Source of the DNA: Halogeometricum pallidum JCM 14848 | Lineage (GTDB): Archaea > Halobacteriota > Halobacteria > Halobacteriales > Haloferacaceae | Length of the DNA stretch: 64,000 nt | Direction: 5' to 3' | Assembly: GCF_000337095.1 (NCBI RefSeq) | Contig: NZ_AOIV01000008.1 | Location: 62,001-126,000 of the forward strand | Made by a program: the position numbers and the translations under genes | Notes under the pieces: generated by a model | Database searches by the model: none | The model's input: only the letters and a program-made list of their open reading frames with translations | What the model was told of the DNA's origin: nothing | Shown: one piece after another, positions 8,433 to 17,782 of the stretch | How positions within the stretch are numbered: the stretch's first letter is position 1 | How the letters are laid out: every line of letters begins with the position of its first letter

Positions 8433-8849
8433 TCAGACCTCGTCGGTGTCGGTCCCGAGCCACGCATCCCGTTCCTCGTCGCGTCTGCGGGAGAGGCTTC
8501 CGAGCGCGCCCGTCGCCGCGTTCGGGAGCGTGACGGAGACGAGGATACCCGTCGTCGCCTCGCCGGGCGTGTCGAAGAACGGCAGGAGGTACTCGAACGG
8601 GAACGGAAGCGGGCCGTCGCCGACGACGGCGAGTGCGACCAGTCCGGGGATGAGGACGATACCCCACGACAGCGCCGACAGCAGGCCGTGCCACGCGCCG
8701 TCGGCCGGGTCCGGTCCGACGAGGTAGCCCGCGACGGCGCTCCCGACGAGGCCGCCGACGAGCGTCACCCGCCCCGTGAGAAAGAAGACGAGCGCCTCGC
8801 TGCACGCGGCGAGAGCGAATCCAGCGACGACGGCCCGCCACCGAGTCAT
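8433..8849 (-). CDS. Small membrane protein, DUF5518-like
   Basis: A 138-residue hydrophobic protein with about four membrane segments (residues 5-25, 30-45, 55-75 and 95-115) and a short charged C-terminal tail ending DTDEV. The glycine-rich LVGGLVGSAVAGYLVGP stretch resembles the haloarchaeal DUF5518 group. No catalytic motif is visible and the function is unknown. It follows the UbiB-type gene on the same strand after about 67 bases. Confidence 0.75.
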   Translation of the reverse strand: MTRWRAVVAGFALAACSEALVFFLTGRVTLVGGLVGSAVAGYLVGPDPADGAWHGLLSALSWGIVLIPGLVALAVVGDGPLPFPFEYLLPFFDTPGEATTGILVSVTLPNAATGALGSLSRRRDEERDAWLGTDTDEV

Positions 8850-8916
8850 TGCCGATATTCTCGGTCGTCCCTCCAGATAAACGTCCGCCTCCGAAACTCA
8901 GGTTTGATAAGGGGAG

Positions 8917-10596
8917 CTACTCCTCGCCGCGTCGCTTCCGCATGCTCTGCCGCGTGAACTGCGGCGTCGTCCGAATCCCTTGCTTCGAGCGGAACGAGCG
9001 GTAGAGTTGAATGAGTACCGGTAGCGTCAGCACCGCGGCGACGACGGCGGGGAGAATGCTCGTCTGGTCGAAGGCGTAGAGGATGGCCGTCGAGAGGACG
9101 CCGACGGCGAGCAAGACGCCGTAGACGATGCGGCGGGCGAGTTTGTCCAGCACGCCCTCTTTGTCCTGCAACCGGACGTTCACGGTGAGGTTCTCGCGTT
9201 CGACCCTGTCCAGCACCCGGTCGAGTTTCGGCGGGACGGTGAACAGCGCCTCCGTCGTCCGCTGGACCTGCTGGCCCGCGTCGCGGACGAGTTCCTTCGC
9301 CGTCTCCTCGTAGTAGCCCTCCTCGCGGAGGTAGTCGGTGGCCACGGAGATGAAGTCGAACTCGGAGTCGAGGGTGACGCAGACGCCCTCGACCACCGTC
9401 GCCACGCGGAGCACCAACGCGAGGTTCCGGGGGAGGCGGAGGGGGAACTCGTAGATGGTCGACTCCACCTGCTCGATTATCTGCTGGACGCGGTACTGCT
9501 CGATGTCCTCGCCGCGGGCGTCGGCGATGGCGAGTTCCATCACGTCGCCCATCACCTGCCGGTCGGCCTCGGGGGACAGCGTCCCCATCTCGATGAGGGC
9601 GTCGAGGATGCCGTTGATGTCCTGGTTGGCGACGGAGATGTAGAAGTCGATTATCTTGTCCTGGATGAACGGTTCGACCCGCCCGGACATCCCGAAGTCG
9701 TAGAAGATGATGGAGCCGTCCTCGTCGACGGCGAGGTTGCCGGGGTGGGGGTCGGCGTGGAAGACGCCGTCGTCGATTATCATCTGCAGGTAGATGCGCT
9801 GGAGGCGTTCCGCCAACTCCGTGCGGTCGATGCCCATCGCGTCGAGCGCTTCCACGTCGTTTATCTTCGTCCCGGGGAGGTACTCCATCGTCAGCACGCG
9901 CGGCCCCGAGCGCTCCTCGACGGGTGCGGGAATCTGGATGTCGTCGTCGCCCTCGAAGTTCGACTGTATCTGTCCGAGGATGCGACGCTCCCGGTCGTAG
10001 TCCATCTCCTGTCTGATGGTCTTGGCGAACTCGTCGGCCAGGTTTTCGAGCGAGAACGCCCGACCCTCCCCGATGAAACGCATCAGGAGCGGGAGCGACC
10101 ACTTGACGACCTGCAGGTCCGCCTCGACCAGCGACTCGATGCCGGGGCGGCGAACCTTCACCGCCACGTCCTCGCCGTCGTACCGCGCGGTGTACACCTG
10201 GCCGAGGCTGGCGCCGCTTATCGGGTCGTCGTCGAACGACTCGAACGCCTCCTCGACCGGTCCGAGTTCGGCTTCGAGCACCTGTCTCGACTCCGCCCAC
10301 GGCGCGGGCGGCACGTCGTCTTGGAGGCTCGACAGCACCTCGATGTACGCGGGCGGGAGAATGTCCGGCCGCGTCGACAGCAGTTGTCCGAGTTTGATGA
10401 ACGTCGGTCCGAGCGTCAGGAGGGAGTCGAGCAGAATCGTCGCCCGTCGCTCCTGCATCTCGGGGGTGACGCTCCGCGACCCGCCGAAGAGGACGAACCG
10501 GCGACGGTCCCTCGCGTACGCGGCTATCAGGGGGAAGAACTGGTAGACGACGACGAGGAACCGCCAGTACGAGCGGAGATTGACCAGCGTCACCAC
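8917..10596 (-). CDS. ABC1/UbiB-family atypical protein kinase
   Basis: A 559-residue member of the ABC1/AarF/UbiB family. Visible motifs are FIKLGQLLSTRPD (the KxGQ block), SLGQVYTARYDG (the modified nucleotide loop), VAVKVRRPG with the lysine, FHADPHPGNLAVDEDG (catalytic loop) and FYDFGMSG (metal-binding DFG). Two hydrophobic helices near residues 490-535 anchor the C-terminus. Bacterial and mitochondrial relatives support quinone synthesis; in haloarchaea the role is inferred. It is followed upstream by Hsp20 only 12 bases away, so the two are probably co-transcribed. Confidence 0.93.
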   Translation of the reverse strand: MVTLVNLRSYWRFLVVVYQFFPLIAAYARDRRRFVLFGGSRSVTPEMQERRATILLDSLLTLGPTFIKLGQLLSTRPDILPPAYIEVLSSLQDDVPPAPWAESRQVLEAELGPVEEAFESFDDDPISGASLGQVYTARYDGEDVAVKVRRPGIESLVEADLQVVKWSLPLLMRFIGEGRAFSLENLADEFAKTIRQEMDYDRERRILGQIQSNFEGDDDIQIPAPVEERSGPRVLTMEYLPGTKINDVEALDAMGIDRTELAERLQRIYLQMIIDDGVFHADPHPGNLAVDEDGSIIFYDFGMSGRVEPFIQDKIIDFYISVANQDINGILDALIEMGTLSPEADRQVMGDVMELAIADARGEDIEQYRVQQIIEQVESTIYEFPLRLPRNLALVLRVATVVEGVCVTLDSEFDFISVATDYLREEGYYEETAKELVRDAGQQVQRTTEALFTVPPKLDRVLDRVERENLTVNVRLQDKEGVLDKLARRIVYGVLLAVGVLSTAILYAFDQTSILPAVVAAVLTLPVLIQLYRSFRSKQGIRTTPQFTRQSMRKRRGEE

Positions 10597-10608
10597 CTCA
10601 CCGCGCCG

Positions 10609-10980
10609 TCACGCATCCGCGCCGTCGGAACCCGCGATGGGAATGGTCCGTTCCGGGGCGGACTCGCGCTTCGGCAGGCGGATGGTGAGGACGCCGCGGT
10701 CCATCTCGCCGTCGGCGCCGGCGCCCGCTGCGTCCGGGGGGAGGGGAAGTTCGGCGTCGAGGAACAGAGAGCGGTCCTCGCGCACGTAGCGGAACTCCCG
10801 CGGCAGTTCCTTGTCGCGGCGCGCCTCGATGACGAGACGTCCCTTCTCGACGCGGAGTTCCGCGGTGTCGGGCGTCACGCCGGGGAGGTCCAGGACGATG
10901 AGGTACGCGTCGTCGGACTCCAAGAGGTCGGCGAACACGGCGTCCGGCAGTTCCTGAAGCGCGTCCCGCAGTGCAGACAT
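10609..10980 (-). CDS. Hsp20/alpha-crystallin small heat shock protein
   Basis: A 123-residue protein with an alpha-crystallin domain at about residues 20-110: AYLIVLDLPGVTPD starts the beta sandwich and MDRGVLTIRLPKR matches the conserved G-x-L strand near its end. The C-terminal RTIPIAG carries the I-x-I type anchor. It acts as an ATP-independent holdase. It is the promoter-proximal gene ahead of the UbiB-type kinase. The N-terminal arm is short, as in many haloarchaeal copies. Confidence 0.9.
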   Translation of the reverse strand: MSALRDALQELPDAVFADLLESDDAYLIVLDLPGVTPDTAELRVEKGRLVIEARRDKELPREFRYVREDRSLFLDAELPLPPDAAGAGADGEMDRGVLTIRLPKRESAPERTIPIAGSDGADA

Positions 10981-11086
10981 ACTCCCCGGTAAGGAGTCCG
11001 GGTCGAAAAAGCCCGCGGTCGGGGAGTTCGACGCGTCTAAGTGTTGCGGCCGACCGACGGGACAGCCGGCGATACCGCGGCGGCGG

Positions 11087-12220
11087 TCACTCCGCGAGCG
11101 CCAGTCGGACCGCGTCGGACAGGCCGGCGACCCGGGCCGCGTGCTCCCAGGACTCCTCGCGGATGCCGTTGGTGACGTAGGCGAACCCGACGTTCAGTTC
11201 CGGGTCGCCCCAGCCGAAGACGCTCCCGAGTCCGGCGTGGCCGAACATTCGCTCGCGGCTGAGCGACCCGAACATGTCGTTGGCGAGGCCGCCGGTCCAG
11301 AAGCCGAGACCGTACCGCGCCGGTCGGGAGAGCGTGCCGTCGGAGTCCGTCTCGGCGTGGGTACGCGTGGCCTCCGCCACCGTCTCCGAGTCGAGCACGC
11401 GAGTCCCGTCGAGTTGACCTCCGTTCGCGATGCAGGCGTAGAACCGGGCCATGTCGGCCGCCGTCCCGACGCCGTTCGCCGCCGGAATGACCGCCCGGCG
11501 GACGGCCTCGGCGTTGAACGCCTCGGCCGACTCGGCGGCCGGGACGCCGAGTCCCTCGCCGGGGTCGCGGCACCGGTCGAACGCCTCGAACCCCGAGAGG
11601 GTGGCCACGTCGTCGTCCTCCTCGGGGCCCAGACCGATGGAGGTGCGCTCCATCCCCAGCGGTTCGAATACGTTCTCAGCGACGAACTCGTCCACGTGCT
11701 GTCCGCTGAGACGGCGGACCAGTTCGCCGACCAGCCACCCGTAGTTGAAGGTGTGGTACGCGGGCGTCTCGCCGGGGTCGAACACCGGCTCTATCTCCTC
11801 CATCGCCCGCACGACGGCGTCCCAGTCGCCCCACTGCTCGGCCGCGTCGTCGAACTCGCCGTACGGGACGCCGGCGGTGTGGCTAAGCACGTGGCGGAGC
11901 GTTATCTCTGACTTCGTCGTCCCGGCGTCGGCGAACTCGGGCCAGTGTTCGACGACGGCGTCGTCGTAGTCCGCCTCCCCGCGTTCGACGAGTTGGTGCA
12001 GGCCGACGCCCGCGTACGGCTTCGTACACGAGAAGAGCAGGTGCCGCGTCTCCGAGGTGGTCTCCCCGCCGTCCGGACCGCTCGTCCCGCCCGCGAAGTT
12101 CGCCGCGAGTTCCCCGTCGACGTAGACGGCCAACTGCGCGCCGTGGTGTAACCCGACCGCCAGTTGGCGGTCGAACGCCGCTCGGAGTCGCTCCCGGTCG
12201 CCGTCGGTGAGTCTCGCCAT
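11087..12220 (-). CDS. Class C beta-lactamase-fold serine hydrolase
   Basis: A 377-residue cytosolic-looking protein of the beta-lactamase/EstB family. The nucleophile motif SxxK is seen in LFSCTKPYAG, the second motif in FNYGWLVGEL, and the third (HxG) in FGHAGLGSVFGWG. Family members are esterases or peptidases rather than antibiotic resistance enzymes in archaea. The ATG at 12218-12220 (MARLTDGDRE) is chosen; an in-frame ORF reaching 13447 is only antisense shadow of moeA. It is divergent from moeA, with about 120 bases between starts. Confidence 0.9.
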   Translation of the reverse strand: MARLTDGDRERLRAAFDRQLAVGLHHGAQLAVYVDGELAANFAGGTSGPDGGETTSETRHLLFSCTKPYAGVGLHQLVERGEADYDDAVVEHWPEFADAGTTKSEITLRHVLSHTAGVPYGEFDDAAEQWGDWDAVVRAMEEIEPVFDPGETPAYHTFNYGWLVGELVRRLSGQHVDEFVAENVFEPLGMERTSIGLGPEEDDDVATLSGFEAFDRCRDPGEGLGVPAAESAEAFNAEAVRRAVIPAANGVGTAADMARFYACIANGGQLDGTRVLDSETVAEATRTHAETDSDGTLSRPARYGLGFWTGGLANDMFGSLSRERMFGHAGLGSVFGWGDPELNVGFAYVTNGIREESWEHAARVAGLSDAVRLALAE

Positions 12221-12340
12221 GTCTCGAATGAAAGTGGAGGTACGATAAGCGTTGGCCGGCAGGTCGAAGCGTCGGGGCATCGTCCCTTCCCGCCCCGCCG
12301 CCCCGCGGAGCCTTTTACCGTCGGCCCGCAACGACTCGGT

Positions 12341-13606
12341 ATGACGAACGCGCACGACCGGCAGACCGCCGGGTTCAAAGAGCGCACGCGGGTCGCCGAG
12401 GCGCGCGAGACGCTCCTGTCGGCGGCGACGACGCACGGACGGACCGAGAGGCTTCCCCTCGGACGGGCCGACGGGCGACCCATCGCGGAGGCGGTGACGG
12501 CGCCGAACCCCGTGCCGAACTACGACCGCGCGGCGATGGACGGGTGGGCCGTCCGCGCCGAGGACACGTTCGGGGCGTCCGACCGGTCGCCCGCGGTTCT
12601 CCGCCTCGCCGACGGTGACGCTAAGTCGACGCCCGACCGCGCGGTCGACCCCGGGTCGGCCGTCCGCGTCCACACGGGCAGCGAACTCCCGGCGGGTGCG
12701 GACGCGGTCGTGATGGTCGAACGCGCCGACGCCGTCGGGGAGGAGTTGGAGGTGTTCGACGCCGTCACGGACGGCGAGAACGTCGGCGAGACGGGCGAGG
12801 ACGTCGCCGACGGGCAGCGACTGTTCGACCCCGGCCACCAACTCCGCCCCTCGGACCTCGGTCTCCTGAAATCCGTTGGGATAGACGAGGTGTCGGCGTA
12901 CGAGTACCCCACGGTCGGCGTGGTTCCGACGGGCGAGGAACTCGTCCAGTCGGACCCCGACCCCGGCGAGATAATCGAGACGAACGGGCTCACCGTCTCG
13001 CGTCTGGTCGAACGCTGGGGCGGCGTGGCGACGTACCGCGACGTGGTGACCGACGACGAGGCGGCCCTCCGCGCCGCCGTCCAACGCGACCTGACGAAGG
13101 ATATCGTCGTGACGACGGGCGGGTCCTCGGTCGGCGAACGCGACCTGATTCCCGAAGTCGTCTCCGAACTCGGCGAGGTGCTCGTTCACGGCGTCGCCCT
13201 CAAACCGGGCCACCCCGTCGCCCTCGGAATCGTCGAGGAGACGCCCGTCGTGATGCTGCCGGGCTACCCCGTCGCCTGCATCGTCAACGCCGTCCAGTTC
13301 CTCCGGCCCCTCCTCAAGCGCGTCGGGAACCTCCCCGAGCGACCGTTCCCGACCGCCGAGGCCCGCCTGCGGCGGAAGATTCCGAGCGAACCCGGCGTTC
13401 GGACGTTCGCGCGCGTGCGACTCGACGACGGTGACGCGAACGCCCACGACGGCGCCGAACGGACGGCCGAACCCACCCGCGCCGACGGGTCGGGCGTGCT
13501 CTCCTCGGTCGCCCTCGCCGACGGGTGGGTGACCGTCCCGGAGGGTCGGGAGGGCTACGCCGAGGACGAGACGGTGACCGTCGAAGGATGGGAGTGGTCC
13601 GCGTGA
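12341..13606 (+). CDS. moeA: Molybdopterin molybdenumtransferase MoeA (first copy)
   Basis: A 421-residue enzyme that inserts molybdate into adenylylated molybdopterin. Family blocks are PNYDRAAMDGWAVRAED, HTGSELPAGADAVVMVE, VGVVPTGEEL, VTTGGSSVGERDL and LPGYPVACIV. The start MTNAHDRQTAGF follows a TTTTA-like promoter element about 30 bases upstream. Its stop overlaps the GTG of the second MoeA by four bases (GTGA), so the two are translationally coupled. Confidence 0.95.
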   Translation: MTNAHDRQTAGFKERTRVAEARETLLSAATTHGRTERLPLGRADGRPIAEAVTAPNPVPNYDRAAMDGWAVRAEDTFGASDRSPAVLRLADGDAKSTPDRAVDPGSAVRVHTGSELPAGADAVVMVERADAVGEELEVFDAVTDGENVGETGEDVADGQRLFDPGHQLRPSDLGLLKSVGIDEVSAYEYPTVGVVPTGEELVQSDPDPGEIIETNGLTVSRLVERWGGVATYRDVVTDDEAALRAAVQRDLTKDIVVTTGGSSVGERDLIPEVVSELGEVLVHGVALKPGHPVALGIVEETPVVMLPGYPVACIVNAVQFLRPLLKRVGNLPERPFPTAEARLRRKIPSEPGVRTFARVRLDDGDANAHDGAERTAEPTRADGSGVLSSVALADGWVTVPEGREGYAEDETVTVEGWEWSA

Positions 13607-15498
13607 GCCGAAAGGAGTTCCGCGACCTGGCGGACCCCGTCGAGGCGCACGAGGCTATCGCGGGCCTCGACCTGACCCCCGAGGCGGAGACGGTCCCCCT
13701 CCGGGAGTCGCGCGGCCGCGTCCTCGCCGAACGAGTCGACGCCGGGATGGACGTCCCCGGGTTCGACCGGGCGAGCATGGACGGCTACGCCGTCCGCGCC
13801 GAGGACACCTTCGGGGCCGACGAGGGGTCGCCGCGGGAACTCGCCCTCGTCGGCGCGGTGCACGCGGGCGTCGAACCCGACGTGACCGTCGGCGACGGCG
13901 AGGCGGCCGAAATCTCGACCGGCGCGGTGATGCCCGACGGCGCGGACGCCGTCGTCATCGTGGAGCGAACGGAGGAGCGAGGCGGGAACGTGGTCGTCCG
14001 CGACGCCGTCGCCCCCGGCGACAGCGTGATGCTCGCCGGCGCGGACGTGGCCGCCGGCGCGCGCGCCCTCGGTCCGGGGACGCTGCTCACGCCGCGCGAA
14101 ATCGGCCTGCTGTCGGCGCTCGGCGTCGACGAGGTGCCCGTTCGCGGAAAACCGACGGTCGGTATCGTCTCCACCGGCGACGAACTCGTCCGACCGGGAG
14201 AGCCCCTGAACAGCGACGCCGGGCAGATATACGACGTGAACAGCTACACCGTCGCCACCGGCGTCGAGGAGGCCGGCGGCGAGGTCCGGACGTACCCCCA
14301 CGCCGGCGACGACTTCGAGGAGATGGAGCGTCTGTTGATAGAGGCGGCCGAGGAGTGCGACCTCGTCCTCTCCTCGGGGTCGACGTCGGCCTCCGCTGTC
14401 GACGTCATCTACCGCGTCATCGAAGAACGCGGCGAGTTGCTCCTGCACGGCGTCTCCGTCAAGCCGGGCAAACCCATGCTCGTGGGAACGCTGGGAACGG
14501 GTGAGTCGCCCTCCGCGTACGTCGGCCTGCCGGGCTACCCCGTCTCGGCGCTCACCATCTTCCGGACGTTCGTCGCGCCCGCGATTCGCCGCGCCGCCGG
14601 CTTGCCCGAACCGCGGACGGCGACCGTCTCGGGGTCGATGGCGGTCCGCGAGCGCTACGGCGAGGGCCGGATGCGCCTCATGCCCGTCGGCCTCGTCGAG
14701 GACGAGGGCGGCGAGACGCTCGTCTACCCCGTCGACAAGGGGAGCGGGGCGACCACCTCGTTGGTCGAGGCCGACGGCGTGGTAGAGATTCACCCCGACA
14801 CCGACTATCTCGCCGAGGGCGAGTCCGTCGAGGTGCGCCTGTTCTCGCCGGACGTGCGCCCCCCGACCCTGCTCGGCGTCGGCGAGGACGACCCGGCGCT
14901 CTCGCGCCTCCTCGACCGCCTCGACGCGCCGCGCTTCCTCCCGGTCGGCACCCGCGAGGGCCTCCGCCGACTCCGGGGCGGCGTGCCGGACGTGGCCGTC
15001 GCCACCGGACCGGTCGACCGGGACGTCGACGCCGTCGAACTGGGTCGGTGGACCCGGGAGTGGGGGCTCGTCGTCCCCGCCGACAACCCCGAGAGCGTGA
15101 CCGGCCTCGCGGACCTCGTAGAGCGGGATCTGCGTTTCGTCAACCGCGGCACCGATTCCGGACTCCGGTCCTCCCTCGAAGCGGCCCTCGGCGACTTGGC
15201 CGACGACCGGGGAGCGAACCGCCGCGACCTCGCGGACGCGATTTCGGGCTACGAACTGACGACGAAGGCGACCGAGAGCCCCGCGCGGGCCGTCCTGCGC
15301 GGGAAGGCGGACGCCGGACTCGGCCTTCGGGCCACCGCCGAGCACCTCGGGATGGCGTTCGTCCCCGTCGGCCGCGAGTCCGTGCGCGTCCTCGCCAACC
15401 CCGAACGCACGAAGAAATCCAGCGTCGAGGCGTTCGCGTCGGTGCTCGAAGCGGCCGGCGACGTGTTCGACCGCCTCGACGGGTACGAACCGAACTGA
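13603..15498 (+). CDS. moeA: MoeA fused to a periplasmic-binding-protein-like domain (second copy)
   Basis: A 631-residue fusion. Residues 1 to about 405 form a second MoeA (DRASMDGYAVRAEDT, STGAVMPDGADAVVIVE, VSTGDELVRPGE, SSGSTSASAVD, GLPGYPVSAL). From about residue 415 (RPPTLLGVGEDDPAL) a type-II periplasmic-binding-like fold follows (RFVNRGTDSGLR, GYELTTKATESPARAVL), as in molybdate/tungstate regulator-type fusions. The extra domain may sense or bind the oxyanion. I chose the GTG at 13603, which overlaps the previous stop; an ATG five codons upstream at 13588 is the alternative. Confidence 0.92.
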   Translation: MSRKEFRDLADPVEAHEAIAGLDLTPEAETVPLRESRGRVLAERVDAGMDVPGFDRASMDGYAVRAEDTFGADEGSPRELALVGAVHAGVEPDVTVGDGEAAEISTGAVMPDGADAVVIVERTEERGGNVVVRDAVAPGDSVMLAGADVAAGARALGPGTLLTPREIGLLSALGVDEVPVRGKPTVGIVSTGDELVRPGEPLNSDAGQIYDVNSYTVATGVEEAGGEVRTYPHAGDDFEEMERLLIEAAEECDLVLSSGSTSASAVDVIYRVIEERGELLLHGVSVKPGKPMLVGTLGTGESPSAYVGLPGYPVSALTIFRTFVAPAIRRAAGLPEPRTATVSGSMAVRERYGEGRMRLMPVGLVEDEGGETLVYPVDKGSGATTSLVEADGVVEIHPDTDYLAEGESVEVRLFSPDVRPPTLLGVGEDDPALSRLLDRLDAPRFLPVGTREGLRRLRGGVPDVAVATGPVDRDVDAVELGRWTREWGLVVPADNPESVTGLADLVERDLRFVNRGTDSGLRSSLEAALGDLADDRGANRRDLADAISGYELTTKATESPARAVLRGKADAGLGLRATAEHLGMAFVPVGRESVRVLANPERTKKSSVEAFASVLEAAGDVFDRLDGYEPN

Positions 15499-15563
15499 CA
15501 ACCGACTGACTCACACATCAGTCAGCACGAAATTTTTTGTGGTATGAGACTAACCGACGTGGT

Positions 15564-16325
15564 ATGTCCCTCGCATCGACCGTCCTGCATGTCGACGACG
15601 ACCCCGATATGCTGGAACTCTCCGCGCTCTCCTTTCGTCGCGCCCACGGCGACGAGGTCGAAGTGCTGACCGCGTCCGACGCTGAAGAAGGCTTGACGCT
15701 GCTCGATTCGCACGCCGTCGACTGCATCATCAGCGACTCGCTCCGCCTCGCGGACGACACCGCGTTCATCGTCGCCGCGCGGCAGCGAATCGGCGACGTG
15801 CCCATCATCTTCTACACGGCCAAGGAGTGGGACGACGTCGCTCTCGACGCCTTGGAGGCGGACGTCTCCGAGTACGTCAGGAAGGCGGAGGCCGACGGCA
15901 TCACCGCCGTCGTCGAACGCGCCCGCAAACTCGCCTCCCAGGACCGCGCTCCGACCGTGACCGAGGCGCAACTGTTCGAGGGACGGCCGTGCGAGACCAC
16001 CGAGGAGGCCGTGGGGACGTTCCCCGCCGAAATAGAGGGCGGGCCGTGGACCATCATCGGCGTCCACGACTGGGACGTCGACGACGAACTCGGGACCACC
16101 ATCGCGCAGGTGCTCGCGGCGTACACCGGCGTCGACGTCCTCGAATCTGAGCCCCTGTTCTCGTCGCTCGACACGGAAGCGTTACAGTCGATGCTCGAAC
16201 CGCGGGGCGACGGAGCGCCCCGCTACGACATCTACGTCCGGTTTCCGTACGGGCAGTACGAGGTGTCCGTCTCCAGCGAGGGCTTCATCGCCGTCCGCCG
16301 CCTTCCGGAGACGGGCTACGAGTGA
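15564..16325 (+). CDS. Response regulator receiver with HalOD1 output domain
   Basis: A 253-residue protein. Residues 5-125 are a receiver domain: the acidic pair in VLHVDDDPD, likely phosphoacceptor Asp58 in CIISDSLRL, and FYTAKEW with the conserved Thr and Lys. A C-terminal HalOD1-type domain starts near residue 155 (WTIIGVHDWDVDDELGTTIAQVLAAYTGVD ... YDIYVRFPYGQYEVSVSS; quoted in part). HalOD1 is a haloarchaeal output module of unknown mechanism. No histidine kinase lies beside it, so the partner is encoded elsewhere. Confidence 0.85.
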   Translation: MSLASTVLHVDDDPDMLELSALSFRRAHGDEVEVLTASDAEEGLTLLDSHAVDCIISDSLRLADDTAFIVAARQRIGDVPIIFYTAKEWDDVALDALEADVSEYVRKAEADGITAVVERARKLASQDRAPTVTEAQLFEGRPCETTEEAVGTFPAEIEGGPWTIIGVHDWDVDDELGTTIAQVLAAYTGVDVLESEPLFSSLDTEALQSMLEPRGDGAPRYDIYVRFPYGQYEVSVSSEGFIAVRRLPETGYE

Positions 16326-16330
16326 GTCGG

Positions 16331-17011
16331 CTACTCGGGGACGAATCCGCCGTCGGTGGCGACGCGACGGGTCCGTAGGTCGTCGAACGAGTCGACTCTG
16401 ACGTCCGCGAGGACGCACCGACCGCGACGTTCCGGCGGGTGACGCTCGACGTGGAGGCCGTCGAGGCCGGCGTTCCACGCGGCGCCGATGTCGCTGGATC
16501 CGTCGCCGGCGAGGACGCCGCGCCCCTCTTCCGGGTCGACGCCCAACGCCCGCATCGCGTGCTGGACCGGCGCGGGGTCCGGCTTCCAGCCCAGTTCTTC
16601 GGTGCAACAGACCACCGTGTCGAACCAATCCCGGAGGTCGAGGTGGTCGATGACGGGCTCTGCGAGGAAGCGCTGACAGTGCGTGACGACGCCGACCGGT
16701 CGGTCCTCGACGACATCGCGGAGGAGGCGGGCGGCGTCTTCGTGGAGGTACGTCGCCTCCGCGCGGGCCTGCGGGTCCTCGACGGCGTGGAACGCCGGCC
16801 AGAACTCGGCGGGGTCGATACCCCACTCGCGCAGTTGCGGGTCGCGGGCGCCCCCGAGGCCGTGCCAGAGTATCTCGGCCTCGCGGTCGGTGAACTCCCG
16901 GCCGAGACTGTCGCTCACCCGGTCGAACACCTCTCGGGTGTACGACCAGTCGGCGTCGACGAGCGTTCCGTCGAGGTCGAACAGCCAGAAGTCGTATGCG
17001 TCGGAAACCAT
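16331..17011 (-). CDS. HAD-superfamily hydrolase
   Basis: A 226-residue haloacid dehalogenase-like phosphatase. Motif I FDLDGTLVDADW holds the nucleophile and acid Asp residues; motif II is VVTHCQR; the lysine lies in LGWKPDPAP; and motif IV is LAGDGSSDIGAAWNAG. The helical cap between motifs I and II is subclass I, as in phosphoglycolate phosphatase. Substrate unknown. It faces the response regulator tail to tail with five bases between stops. Confidence 0.92.
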   Translation of the reverse strand: MVSDAYDFWLFDLDGTLVDADWSYTREVFDRVSDSLGREFTDREAEILWHGLGGARDPQLREWGIDPAEFWPAFHAVEDPQARAEATYLHEDAARLLRDVVEDRPVGVVTHCQRFLAEPVIDHLDLRDWFDTVVCCTEELGWKPDPAPVQHAMRALGVDPEEGRGVLAGDGSSDIGAAWNAGLDGLHVERHPPERRGRCVLADVRVDSFDDLRTRRVATDGGFVPE

Positions 17012-17079
17012 CAGGAGACAGTGATAGGGTTTCTCTCGCTATATGTGTTTCGTCGGTACTGTCCGATTAACGGACCGGT

Positions 17080-17451
17080 TCACGCTTCCTCGACCCGGAT
17101 GCTCGACCCGAGGTATTTGTGGAGCGTCTCGCGCGCCGAGTCCGCGTTGAACGGGGTCGGGTCCGCCGCTATCTCCGCTCGCAACGCCTCCATGTACGCC
17201 TCGTCGGCGCGCAACTCGCGGAACGACACCGAGTCGACGGGGACCGACAGCCACCCCTCCGCGAGTTCGCGGGCGTGATGCCCGTCGTTCACCTCGCCGC
17301 GCCAGAGGGCGTCGCGGAAGAACAGCCAGTCGCCCTCGCCCGGGTCGTCGGCCGCCACTTCGACCACCGTCTCGAAGGTCCGTGGGTCCGTTCGGACGCC
17401 CGCCTCGGCGTCGAGGCGGAATCGGACTCGGAAGACGTACGCGGCGTCCAC
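17080..17451 (-). CDS. LWR-salt family protein
   Basis: A 123-residue acidic soluble protein with the DALWRGEVNDG motif that names the haloarchaeal LWR-salt family. It has an N-terminal beta-rich region (YVFRVRFRLDAEAG) and a helical C-terminus ending RVEEA. Function unknown. It lies five bases before the pterin dehydratase stop-to-start junction on the same strand, so it is probably co-transcribed behind that gene. Confidence 0.8.
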   Translation of the reverse strand: MDAAYVFRVRFRLDAEAGVRTDPRTFETVVEVAADDPGEGDWLFFRDALWRGEVNDGHHARELAEGWLSVPVDSVSFRELRADEAYMEALRAEIAADPTPFNADSARETLHKYLGSSIRVEEA

Positions 17452-17455
17452 GGCG

Positions 17456-17731
17456 CTATCGCTCGTCGTCGAAGAGGTCCGCGAGTCGGATGTCCTTCTC
17501 CGTGATGCCGCCCTCCTCGTGGCTCGTCAGGCGAACTTCGACCTCCTCGTAGTTGATGATAATCTCCGGGTGGTGGACCTCCTCTTCGGCTACCTCGCCC
17601 ACCTGCGTGACGAACTCGATACCCTTCAGGTAGTCGTCGAACTCGTAGGTCTTCGTTATCTCGTCGCCGTCGCGTTCCCAGCCGTCGGGAAGGCGGCTTT
17701 GTATCTCGTCGTCTTCGAGTAGCTCGGCCAT
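17456..17731 (-). CDS. 4a-hydroxytetrahydrobiopterin dehydratase (pterin carbinolamine dehydratase)
   Basis: A 91-residue single-domain enzyme. The active-site block EVHHPEIIINYEEVEVRLTSHE keeps the His-His-Pro and the second His, and GGITEKDIRLA completes the family pattern (motif quoted in part). The family dehydrates pterin-4a-carbinolamine to recycle the pterin cofactor of aromatic amino acid hydroxylases, and some members assist Moco enzymes. No hydroxylase is in the window. MptA, which makes pterin precursors, is about 30 kb away. Confidence 0.93.
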   Translation of the reverse strand: MAELLEDDEIQSRLPDGWERDGDEITKTYEFDDYLKGIEFVTQVGEVAEEEVHHPEIIINYEEVEVRLTSHEEGGITEKDIRLADLFDDER

Positions 17732-17782
17732 AGTGGTGCGTCGGACGCCGTCCGAATAACGTTTCTCCCCGTTCCCGAGTCG

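Noticed and set aside
11087-13447. A very long minus-strand open frame across the serine hydrolase and antisense to the first moeA gene
   Set aside because: Only the 11087-12220 part has a protein family signature. The rest is the open antisense frame typical of GC-rich coding DNA.
13555-15501. A 648-codon minus-strand frame antisense to the second moeA gene
   Set aside because: It is a GC-driven shadow: no motif, and moeA on the plus strand is well supported.
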